Shown here: in pieces, positions 8,098 through 13,828 of the stretch
How positions within the stretch are numbered: the first letter of the stretch is position 1
Layout of the letters: every line of letters begins with the position of its first letter
Assembly (NCBI GenBank): GCA_037445245.1
Contig: JBBIKU010000059.1
Span: 1-13,828 of the forward strand
Length of the DNA stretch: 13,828 nucleotides
From: JBBIKU01 sp037445245
GTDB taxonomy: Bacteria > Chloroflexota > Anaerolineae > Anaerolineales > Anaerolineaceae
Direction of reading: 5' to 3'
Notes under the pieces: model-generated
What the model was told of the DNA's origin: nothing
The model's database searches: none
The model's input: the letters and a program-made list of their open reading frames with translations, nothing else
Made by a program: the position numbers and the translations under genes

Positions 8098-8113
8098 GGA
8101 GACGCTAGCGCGC

Positions 8114-8791
8114 TCACCACACAACACAATTCAACCACGCCGGCAGTGCCTCTAGCAGCTTCGTCATCACCTGTCGGCTGCCGCGTTCGAAGACCTCAAT
8201 TTTGCCATAGGCTTCACCCCCACTCTCATCTACCAAGTCGCTAACGCCGCGCAGGATCAGGCAGCGAACGTGGTTACGTTGGGCAACCCAGGCGATGGCG
8301 CCGCTTTCCCAGTCGGCAGCAATTGCGTTGAATCGTTGCTGCAAATGGGCGATATCGCCTGGCAGGAGATCCCGGTCGGCTGAAAGCATGCGTGCCTGCC
8401 GGACGAGATGGGGAAAAGGTTGTTTTAGCCAGGTCAGATCCAGGCGTGTGGAGTAGGTTTCTAGAGACGGCAGCGGGTCGGTCATCTGTTCGATGATGTC
8501 GTAGATCAATGTTTCCTGAACCAGGATGATCTCGCCGTTTTCGATCCACCCACTGAAGCCGCCGCAGCTACCCAGGTTGATCAACACGGCAGGTGACCAG
8601 CGTTGTATGGCGTACTGGGTGGAGGCGGCTGCAGAAACCTTGCCCCATCCGCCGTGTAGAAAACGAATCGACTTTCCCCTCAGATTAACTCCGGTTGTTT
8701 GCTGTTCTTGATCGGGAAAGTGGTCTTTAACCACCTGCCATTCCTGGTTGGCAGAAACAATAACAACCGCCGGCGTGCTTGCCTGGTTCAT
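8114..8791 (-). CDS. MTA/SAH-nucleosidase-like (PNP/UDP family) protein
   Basis: This 225-aa protein resembles the PNP_UDP_1 superfamily, closest in pattern to 5'-methylthioadenosine/S-adenosylhomocysteine nucleosidase or futalosine hydrolase. Such enzymes cleave the N-glycosidic bond of a purine nucleoside. Visible landmarks are VSANQEW (12-18), equivalent to the MTAN N-terminal acidic motif, GWGKVSAAAS (48-57), NLGSCGGF (72-79), ADRDLLP (138-144), DWESGAIAWV (160-169) with the ribose-binding Glu162, and RGVSDLVD (181-188) with Asp185 as the likely catalytic acid. Divergence from standard MTAN, such as Ser-Cys in the glycine-rich strand, makes the substrate uncertain. The ATG overlaps the stop of the upstream glycosyltransferase by 4 bp (ATGA), so it is the last gene of the minus-strand operon. 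It has no signal peptide and should be cytosolic. Confidence 0.8.
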   Translation of the reverse strand: MNQASTPAVVIVSANQEWQVVKDHFPDQEQQTTGVNLRGKSIRFLHGGWGKVSAAASTQYAIQRWSPAVLINLGSCGGFSGWIENGEIILVQETLIYDIIEQMTDPLPSLETYSTRLDLTWLKQPFPHLVRQARMLSADRDLLPGDIAHLQQRFNAIAADWESGAIAWVAQRNHVRCLILRGVSDLVDESGGEAYGKIEVFERGSRQVMTKLLEALPAWLNCVVW

Positions 8792-9807
8792 GGATACCTC
8801 TTTGATCTAGGTCGTTCGCTGTCTCGATCTTGCCAGGAGATGCGGTTACGTTCGAGTAATTCGATCAATTTGGGACGGCGCTTTTTTCGCACTTTGGTGG
8901 GGGGGTGGGGCGCGTTTTCGATGGCTCTCCATACCATTCTGGCAACGGTATAGGCGGCTTCGGGTTTGCCGTTGCGGCGGGCGTTTTCAGCGCGTTGCCT
9001 GAGCAGGCTGGCGTCATTTGCCAGCCAATGCGCTAGTAATTCCAACATCTCAATTGGGTTGTTGACCCGTTCTCCGGCGCCGCATTGGATGACAAACTCG
9101 GCGTTGCCGCTCTCCTGCCCCGGTATGATGTCGATCAGGATCAGCGGCAAGCCAGACGCCAGGGCTTCGGTGACGGTCAAGCCACCGGCTTTGGAGATCA
9201 AGGCGTCGGCGGCGTGCATGAGTTCGGGCATGTTTTCCACGAACTCATAGAGATGAACCGGAATGTGCCATTCCACTTGGTGTAGCTTTTTCAAGAGCTT
9301 TTCGTCTTTTCCGGCGACGACTGCCAGTTGAAGAGGAGCGCCAAAATGATTGGCGACATTGAGCGCATCCATAAGATGTTCCACCCGCCGGCTGCCAACC
9401 GCAAGAAAAGTGGGCAGATCAATCTTCCAGCCCAGGCTGGCGCGCAACGCAGATTTATCCTGGGTTTGCTGCGAAATTTTGGGATGAACCGGGATGCCAG
9501 TGATGTGCACTTTATCCGCTTTCAGGTCATAATTGAGGGCGAGCTTCTTTACGGCTTCATTCGGCACCAGGCAGGCATCTGTGTATTCGCTGAACCACAA
9601 CCGGTGGACGGTCACCAGATCGGTGATGACGGTCAGGAGAGGAATATCGATGCCGCGAACGGTGAAGACTGCCTGGAGCGGGGTCTGATAGAGAGGATAG
9701 GTGGTCAGAATGACATCCGGTCGCTGCTTGTTGACGATGTCCGACATGACTTCGTATAGCAATACGGTTAAAGCCCCGTGCACAATGGCGCTGGTGACGC
9801 TGGCGTA

Positions 9808-9902
9808 TTACGCGTTTTTGCATCCGTCGCCAATCGAGGGGCACTGGCCGGCGCATTATTTGGCGGAGCACTCACGCGGCAGCGTGCATCCGGGCCTGGT
9901 GC
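9808..9902 (-). other. Unexplained segment interrupting the glycosyltransferase
   Basis: This stretch of about 95 nt separates the conserved N- and C-terminal reading frames of the glycolipid glycosyltransferase. In none of the three minus-strand frames does it encode residues matching the expected linker (in relatives, about 6 residues such as ELYKFG). It contains stops in two minus frames. On the plus strand it is open, but the translation is not recognisable. It could be a small insertion, a replacement by non-homologous DNA, or a local misassembly. Confidence 0.5.
9819..9892. repeat. Direct repeat TGCATCCG flanking a 58-bp core
   Basis: TGCATCCG is present at 9819-9826 and 9885-9892, with a period of 66 bp, inside the segment that interrupts the glycosyltransferase. 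It could be a target-site duplication around a tiny insert, or chance. Removing one 66-bp unit does not by itself restore the frame: 62 nt would remain where a family-like linker needs about 63. Confidence 0.4.
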
Positions 9903-9912
9903 GGGCGCCCGC
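9901..9912. repeat. Perfect 12-bp GC palindrome at the frame breakpoint
   Basis: GCGGGCGCCCGC is a perfect palindrome located exactly where the conserved N-terminal frame of the glycosyltransferase ends (codons for Arg-Ala-Pro-Ala). Such sequences promote template switching and assembly joins. The flanks are not reverse complements of each other, so a simple fold-back is not supported. Confidence 0.6.
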
Positions 9913-10118
9913 TTGATGATGGTGTCGTAATCTGCTTGGCTGTCGCGCAGGAAGAAAGGGGTGCGCGGGTCATCCAGTGGATTGACAATTTCTACCTGGC
10001 AGCACTCGTCGAATAACTCCTCCAAGGCGGCTTTGACAGCGTTGGCAGCGCTGCGGTGACCGAAGCCGGCATCTGCGGTAAGGATCAAAACGCGTTTGGT
10101 GTCTGGCATGAACTCGAA

Positions 10119-10634
10119 TCAACTCCCAGCTTCAGAATGCGTGTTCAAGAAGGAAATCAGGTGTTTCAGGGCGCTAGCTGCTGCCTTCTCTTTGATGGTA
10201 AAGCGGTCACCCTTGAAGTGATGCTCGCAAGCGATTTCGCCTGAAGCCGCACCGATGGCAATCCACACCAAGCCAACCGGTTTTTCAGGTGTTCCGCCAG
10301 CAGGTCCGGCGATGCCGCTGATGGCGATTCCCAAAATCCGTTCGGGTTCAGCCCATTGCGCAAACAGACGGCGGACGCCCTGCGCCATAGCTAGCACTGT
10401 TTCACGGCTGACAGCACCGTTGTGAAGCAGTGTGGCAGGGGGGACGTCGAGCAAATCTTGTTTTACCTGGTTGGCATAAGCAATGATGCTGCCCAGAAAA
10501 TAATCTGAAGCACCGGGCACGTTGGTGATGCGGTGGCTCAACAATCCGCCGGTACAGGATTCGGCGAGTGCCAGTTTGTAGCCAGCGCGGCGCAAATAGG
10601 TACCTGCTCGCCATTCTAATGTCTCATCCGGCAA
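10119..10634 (-). CDS. pncC: Nicotinamide-nucleotide amidase (CinA C-terminal domain protein)
   Basis: PncC deamidates nicotinamide mononucleotide to nicotinic acid mononucleotide, recycling the NMN released by DNA ligase and other enzymes. The 171-aa product is the stand-alone CinA C-terminal domain; there is no N-terminal MoaB-like domain. Signatures are LAESCTGGLLSHRITNVPG (23-41), IIAYANQVKQDLLDV (50-64), NGAVSRETV (72-80) and SGIAGPAGGTPEKPVG (106-121). The start is a TTG at 10634-10632, preceded by AGGAGG with a 6-nt spacer. No in-frame ATG lies between this TTG and the AESCTGG motif. It follows the HerA-like gene by 37 bp and precedes the glycosyltransferase gene by 9 bp, so it sits in the middle of a four-gene operon. 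The function is well supported; any link to the neighbours is unclear. Confidence 0.92.
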   Translation of the reverse strand: MPDETLEWRAGTYLRRAGYKLALAESCTGGLLSHRITNVPGASDYFLGSIIAYANQVKQDLLDVPPATLLHNGAVSRETVLAMAQGVRRLFAQWAEPERILGIAISGIAGPAGGTPEKPVGLVWIAIGAASGEIACEHHFKGDRFTIKEKAAASALKHLISFLNTHSEAGS

Positions 10635-10649
10635 AAGGAGCCTCCTTTT
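10633..10649 (-). promoter_or_regulatory. pncC: Ribosome-binding site of pncC inside a perfect inverted repeat
   Basis: On the minus strand AAAAGGAG-G-CTCCTTTT is a perfect inverted repeat with 8-bp arms and a single central base. It contains the AGGAGG site (10646-10641), and its right arm runs into the TTG start. In RNA the ribosome-binding site could pair with the bases just before the start codon, which may lower translation of pncC. Confidence 0.55.
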
Positions 10650-10671
10650 CCCCGGTTTTCCTCCGCCGCCT

Positions 10672-13134
10672 TTACCAGGCTGGCGTCATCCCCCCCTGGG
10701 CATTCTGCCAGTAAGGAGCCCATACCAGCGCCAGAACCTGCACGTGGATGGCAGTCTTTTTGGGTTTGATTTGGATCGTCTCGAAGGTCTCGGTTTGCGG
10801 ATCCATGTTTGATTTCAGGGTTGCCGCTTCTGCCTCAAATTGCGCTTCGAGCTGCGCCAGTTGTTTTTGAACCGTTTCGAGGGTCTGACTGGCGAGACTG
10901 ACATCCTGCTGCGCTTTTGAAGAACGCCCGAGATCGCGGGCGGCTGTAGTAGCTCTGCCCAGCGTAGTAGTGCTGATGACTTTTCTTCCCATCACCGCCC
11001 CGACCAGCGTAGCGCCAATGGATATGGCGGTCTGCGTTTTTCGCTGGCGGGCTTGTTCGGCTTGACGGTCAACGCTCTGCTGTGCCCGGAGAATACGATC
11101 GTTGAGGGCGTTGATGCGGGGACCAAATTTTTTCTGCAATTGATCCATTGCCCGATCGCGGTGTTGGCGCGCCGTTTGTTGCAGGCGGATTCGAAAGTCT
11201 CGCTCGTTTTCACCCGGCAAAGCGTACTGGTTGAGGCTGGGGCTGTGCAGCAACTCCAGGGTGTGATTGGCAAAGATCCAGTTGATCAGGTTGCGACCCC
11301 AGAGTGGGTGATTCTTACTCTGGAAAGCTACCGCTGGCAAATCGGTAAAACGGGCTTCCAGTTTGGGATGGGGAGTTTTGCTCAATTCCGAAACGGCGAT
11401 CTCAACCTTTTCGGCGTAATCCCAATTGACCGGCAACGCCTCGTCAGTGATGGGGGTCAGCAATGCCACGTCCTCATTGATATTCAGTTTGGCGCGGGCG
11501 TCACTGAAACCGACCTGCACTATACCTAGGATGGCGGGTGTGTAGACCAGCATGCCATCGGCGAGTGGTGCGCTGCGAACCGGCAGGAAGAAGTTGGGCA
11601 GATCAGGCGGCAACGCTGGCGGTTGCTTAGCTGCTTGACTGATTGCAACGACCGCCGCACCCTCCGCCGTTTCTAGTTTTGGCGCTGGCTTTGAATCCGT
11701 CACGGCGGTAGCAGCGCCTCGTTGCTCCACCAGGTTACGGATTTGCTCGCGGGTGAGCGGACCGCGCAGGTAAGACATTGCCCAGCGGGTGTGAAAGATC
11801 ACCGGACGCGCTTCGTGAACGTTGTTCATCAGGAATACCCGATTGCCAAGACTGGAGAGAATCTTTTCGATCTGCCGGCGATTAAATTCGTGTCCCTGGT
11901 TGGCGTTGACGCCTTCCAGCCCATCCATCAGGCGGTTTTTGTCACGCTCGGTTTGCAGTCTGCCGATGAACCAGGTGCCGGCGTTTGCCAGCGCCTTGTA
12001 ATCCAGGTCGACCGGGTTCTGGGTGGCAAGTACCAGTCCCAAACCGTAGGCGCGCGCCTGTTTGAGCAGGGTCAGCAGGGGCAGTTTGGAAGGGGGGTTG
12101 CTGACCGGCGGTAGGTAGCCGAAAATCTCATCCATGTACAGGATTGTTCTCAGGCTGGTGGTTCCAGACTGGCTGCGCATCCACGATAACACCTGGTTCA
12201 GCAGCAGCGAGACGAAAAACATGCGCTCAGCATCAGACAGGTGGGCGATGGAGAAAATTGCCGTCCTTGGTTTGCCCTGTAGTGTGAAAAGCAGATCACC
12301 GATTTCGAGGGGGATGCCTTCCAACCAGGCATTGAAGCCGGGTGATGCCAGCAGGTTGTTGAGCGCCATGACCAACCCAAAACGATCTTTGGAAGGATAG
12401 AACGCCTCGAGGTCGAGCACGCCGATTTTGGTTACGGGTGGGTTTTGCACCTGCTGGATCAGGTTTTCGAGGGTGAGATCCTGCCCTGCCTGCCAGGCAA
12501 TGTCGAATAGGGTCGCGAGCAAGATGTGTTCCCGGCTTTGAAGCGGGTCGACAGTGACGCCGGTTAGGCTCAACAGGCTGCTGACGGCAGTATTGATGCG
12601 ATCACGCAGCAGTTCGCGGTCTTCTAACACCGCTTTGGGCGGGGCGGCGAAGGAGCGCAGAATCGAGACCGGCGTACCGGCATTACTGCCCGGCGTAAAG
12701 ATCTCAAAATCGCAGGCATCCAGCATGCGTTGAATGCGTTCACCGCTCTGCCCCCACTCGGTGAGACCATTTGTCCACAATTCTGCCTGCTGGGCTGCAT
12801 ATTCCGGGTTGGAAAGTCCCTTTTGACGAGCGTCGTCCTCATTGATCCAGGGCTCAAAATCTTGGGGTCGCAGTTTTGGGAAATTCAATAGCAGGTTGGT
12901 GAGGTCGCCCTTGGGGTCGATCAGGATGGCAGGGATGCCGTCAATGGCGGCTTCTTCGATCAGTGAGATGCACAAACCGGTCTTCCCGCTGCCGGTCATG
13001 CCGATGCAGACGGCGTGCGTAACCAGATCCTTAGATTTATAAAGGAGCAGCTCGTTGCCCGGTTTTTTCTCGTTCAGATAGTAGAGTTTGCCAAGGTAGA
13101 ACACGCCCAGTTTCTCGTAATTGTTACTCGCCAT
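10672..13134 (-). CDS. HerA/DUF853-like P-loop ATPase
   Basis: This 820-aa protein is a HerA/FtsK-superfamily ATPase of the DUF853 (helicase HerA-like) type. The Walker A motif is GMTGSGKTG (45-53), followed by LIDPKGDL (71-78). Walker B is ILYMDEI (331-337), with the polar sensor strand ATQNP (370-374) and a GRLQTERDK arginine region (391-399). An Ala/Pro-rich linker follows at 475-512, then a domain I do not recognise (513-640), and a C-terminal part rich in predicted coiled coil (about 648-700 and 738-775) around a short Gly/Ala hydrophobic stretch (702-716). Such ATPases typically form hexameric DNA or protein pumps. No nurA, mre11 or rad50 gene is adjacent. The start ATG has GGAGG 4 nt upstream. 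It is the first gene of the minus-strand operon. The ATPase call is secure; the biological role is unknown. Confidence 0.85.
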   Translation of the reverse strand: MASNNYEKLGVFYLGKLYYLNEKKPGNELLLYKSKDLVTHAVCIGMTGSGKTGLCISLIEEAAIDGIPAILIDPKGDLTNLLLNFPKLRPQDFEPWINEDDARQKGLSNPEYAAQQAELWTNGLTEWGQSGERIQRMLDACDFEIFTPGSNAGTPVSILRSFAAPPKAVLEDRELLRDRINTAVSSLLSLTGVTVDPLQSREHILLATLFDIAWQAGQDLTLENLIQQVQNPPVTKIGVLDLEAFYPSKDRFGLVMALNNLLASPGFNAWLEGIPLEIGDLLFTLQGKPRTAIFSIAHLSDAERMFFVSLLLNQVLSWMRSQSGTTSLRTILYMDEIFGYLPPVSNPPSKLPLLTLLKQARAYGLGLVLATQNPVDLDYKALANAGTWFIGRLQTERDKNRLMDGLEGVNANQGHEFNRRQIEKILSSLGNRVFLMNNVHEARPVIFHTRWAMSYLRGPLTREQIRNLVEQRGAATAVTDSKPAPKLETAEGAAVVAISQAAKQPPALPPDLPNFFLPVRSAPLADGMLVYTPAILGIVQVGFSDARAKLNINEDVALLTPITDEALPVNWDYAEKVEIAVSELSKTPHPKLEARFTDLPAVAFQSKNHPLWGRNLINWIFANHTLELLHSPSLNQYALPGENERDFRIRLQQTARQHRDRAMDQLQKKFGPRINALNDRILRAQQSVDRQAEQARQRKTQTAISIGATLVGAVMGRKVISTTTLGRATTAARDLGRSSKAQQDVSLASQTLETVQKQLAQLEAQFEAEAATLKSNMDPQTETFETIQIKPKKTAIHVQVLALVWAPYWQNAQGGMTPAW

Positions 13135-13213
13135 GCTGCCTCCGTGGGGGATAAGCGGTTTGTTTCAGGGGGTGATTTCGCTCTGGTTGGTGGCTAACAC
13201 CGGTATGGTGTGA

Positions 13214-13242
13214 ATTATAGCTGGCGGACAATAAAATGGCAA
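13214..13242 (-). promoter_or_regulatory. Strong sigma70-type promoter of the ATPase-pncC operon
   Basis: On the minus strand, TTGCCA (13242-13237) and a perfect TATAAT (13219-13214) are separated by 17 bp. Transcription would begin near 13207, leaving a leader of about 72 nt before the ATPase ATG at 13134. This is the best promoter in the window and probably drives all four minus-strand genes. Confidence 0.7.
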
Positions 13243-13350
13243 TCATTCTTGTTCGCAGGGTGGTCGTCGGTATGAAAATCGGCTCGATAAATCCCCTCGC
13301 AATGATTCTGAATGTAATGGGGCGTGGGCGAAACGTGGGTAAAGCGTGGG

Positions 13351-13378
13351 TTTACAAACCTCTGAATTATGTTATGAT
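13351..13378 (+). promoter_or_regulatory. Candidate promoter of the LysM gene
   Basis: TTTACA (13351-13356) and TATGAT (13373-13378) are 16 bp apart. Transcription would start near 13385, directly before GAGGT (13386-13390), giving a very short leader. This is plausible but tight, so the true start could lie elsewhere. Confidence 0.5.
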
Positions 13379-13398
13379 TATGGTCGAGGTATTGACTT

Positions 13399-13828
13399 AT
13401 GATGGAAATCGAATCGACACCGCAAGGGTTTTCTGAAACCGTTGCAGTTGAAGCCGCCGGGGTAGAAAACGAAGACACCTCGAAACAAAAAGGGTGGGGG
13501 GAAATCTGGGAAAGCCTGATCCGAGCAGGTCTTGGAGAGATTGCCATAAAAGTTGGCAGCGCGATGGCATCGGTGGTGCTGGTACTGTTGGTGGTATGGG
13601 TGATGCGCAATTACTTTCTGAAAGGCGAGATCGTCACCCGCCAGGATACGGCGATAGCCGCTCCGTTGCCCCCGGCGACGGCGCCAATTGAAGCGGCACC
13701 CGAAACCATGGCTGGAGCGGGCGGAGAGATCAGCGGCATAACCCGCCAGGTTGAACTTCACACCATTCTTCCCTCCAAGGCGCGGTATGAGGTGATCACT
13801 TATACGGTGCAAAAGGGCGATACCATCT
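13399..13828 (+). CDS. Membrane-anchored LysM-domain protein, 3'-truncated by the window edge
   Basis: This frame stays open to the end of the window (143 codons visible). The protein starts with an acidic cytoplasmic region of about 50 residues. One hydrophobic helix follows (about 52-69, VGSAMASVVLVLLVVWVM), then a basic/aromatic stop (RNYFLK), an Ala/Pro-rich extracytoplasmic linker (about 84-105), and TYTVQKGDTI at the edge, the classical beginning of a LysM domain that binds peptidoglycan or chitin-like glycans. It is therefore likely a cell-wall-associated protein. In related genomes such architectures often continue into more LysM repeats or an M23 peptidase, but here that is inference. 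The ATG at 13399 (or the adjacent ATG at 13402) follows GAGGT with an 8-nt spacer. It is divergent from the ATPase operon. Confidence 0.8.
   Translation, partial: MMEIESTPQGFSETVAVEAAGVENEDTSKQKGWGEIWESLIRAGLGEIAIKVGSAMASVVLVLLVVWVMRNYFLKGEIVTRQDTAIAAPLPPATAPIEAAPETMAGAGGEISGITRQVELHTILPSKARYEVITYTVQKGDTI

Larger units (their letters stand above)
8788..10109 (-). pseudogene. MGDG-synthase-like glycolipid glycosyltransferase, disrupted
   Basis: This gene belongs to the family of monogalactosyldiacylglycerol synthase and processive diacylglycerol glucosyltransferase (GT28-type), which glycosylate membrane diacylglycerol. The N-terminal piece, from ATG 10109, has VLILTADAGFGHRSAANAV (7-25) and RDSQADYDTIIKRAP (55-69). 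It then enters an unconserved Pro/Ala-rich stretch and stops at 9768. The C-terminal piece resumes in another frame near 9807 (YASVTSAIVHGALTVLLYE). It contains ITDLVTVHRLWF, GIPVHP and the donor-binding SKAGGLTVTEALASGLP and PGQESGNAEFV, and ends at 8788. A TAA at 9810-9808 lies in the C-terminal frame. Between the two conserved parts there are about 65 nt more than the family would need. The gene is either a true pseudogene or carries a sequencing/assembly fault. A GTG at 9783 could start a product lacking the N-terminal acceptor domain. Confidence 0.8.
13135..13398. other. Divergent intergenic region
   Basis: These 264 bp separate the minus-strand ATPase gene from the plus-strand LysM gene. 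They hold one promoter candidate for each direction, listed separately, and a leader of about 72 nt for the ATPase gene. A 66-codon open frame starting at 13236 on the plus strand overlaps the promoters and resembles no family known to me. No riboswitch or small RNA was recognised. Confidence 0.6.

Noticed and set aside
8098..8113. Possible terminator between metG and the convergent nucleosidase gene
   Set aside because: Only an 8-bp palindrome (CGCTAGCG, 8103-8110) without loop or T-run is present in 16 bp; this does not make an intrinsic terminator.
9328..9759. 143-codon open frame on the plus strand opposite the glycosyltransferase
   Set aside because: The minus strand encodes strongly conserved glycosyltransferase motifs over the same bases; the plus frame has no recognisable domain.
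9768..9783. Programmed ribosomal frameshift joining the two glycosyltransferase halves
   Set aside because: The overlap has no slippery heptamer that I can see. The upstream 40-odd residues in the N-terminal frame are not family-like, so a frameshift here would not rebuild a normal protein.
9701..9916. Plus-strand 71-codon frame crossing the disrupted segment
   Set aside because: It overlaps conserved minus-strand coding sequence at its start, has no recognised family, and is probably open only by chance. It is mentioned because it reads through the unexplained segment without a stop.
11053..11529. 158-codon plus-strand frame opposite the HerA-like ATPase
   Set aside because: It is antisense to a continuous 820-codon gene with clear ATPase motifs, and shows no domain of its own.
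13236..13436. 66-codon plus-strand frame in the divergent intergenic region
   Set aside because: It begins inside the minus-strand promoter, overlaps the LysM gene start in another frame, and has no clear ribosome-binding site or family.
13378..13812. 144-codon minus-strand frame opposite the LysM gene
   Set aside because: The plus strand has a ribosome-binding site, a membrane helix and a LysM start over the same bases, while the minus frame looks like low-quality shadow coding.

Overview
This window looks like a chromosomal segment of a moderately GC-rich bacterium, most plausibly a member of Chloroflexota (Anaerolineae-like). The assignment is an inference. It rests on an MGDG-synthase-type glycolipid glycosyltransferase with a GSRRV loop in place of the usual glycine-rich one, ArnT-like GT39 proteins with a recurrent FGLGLAIRLYDLT start, and a compact methionyl-tRNA synthetase with a four-cysteine zinc knuckle. 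No rRNA, tRNA, CRISPR array, transposase or phage gene was recognised.

Region 1 (1-6196, plus strand) is the downstream part of a surface-glycan operon. It runs: a 5'-truncated short-chain dehydrogenase/reductase, a DUF115/MptE-like protein, a GT2 glycosyltransferase, two tandem paralogous GT39 (GT-C) membrane glycosyltransferases, and a second GT2 paralogous to the first. Genes overlap by 4 bp or lie 2-18 bp apart, so they are very likely co-transcribed. The core has a mirror layout, GT2-GT39-GT39-GT2. The cytoplasmic GT2 enzymes would build a lipid-linked sugar, and the polytopic GT39 enzymes would add sugars on the outer face of the membrane.

Region 2 (6197-8097, plus) has a short intergenic region with a candidate promoter and two GGTAACC palindromes, followed by metG. 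The metG start is set by a GAGGTG ribosome-binding site, and the encoded enzyme carries KISGS in place of the usual KMSKS.

Region 3 (8114-13134, minus) converges on metG. Its four genes, in transcription order, are a HerA/DUF853-like P-loop ATPase (820 aa), pncC (CinA C-terminal type, TTG start), an MGDG-synthase-like glycosyltransferase, and an MTA/SAH-nucleosidase-family protein. Spacings of 37, 9 and -4 bp suggest one operon, driven by a near-consensus sigma70-type promoter at 13242-13214. The glycosyltransferase is broken as sequenced: an unexplained segment of about 95 nt (9808-9902) puts its two conserved halves in different frames with stops in between.

Region 4 (13135-13828) is a 264-bp divergent promoter region followed by the start of a plus-strand gene. 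This gene encodes a single-pass membrane protein that enters a LysM domain just as the window ends.

I did not find a clearly new multi-gene system. The best leads are the disrupted glycosyltransferase and its foreign segment, the HerA-like ATPase operon without NurA, the mirror-image glycosyltransferase block with its shared C-terminal extracytoplasmic domain, and the KISGS methionyl-tRNA synthetase.
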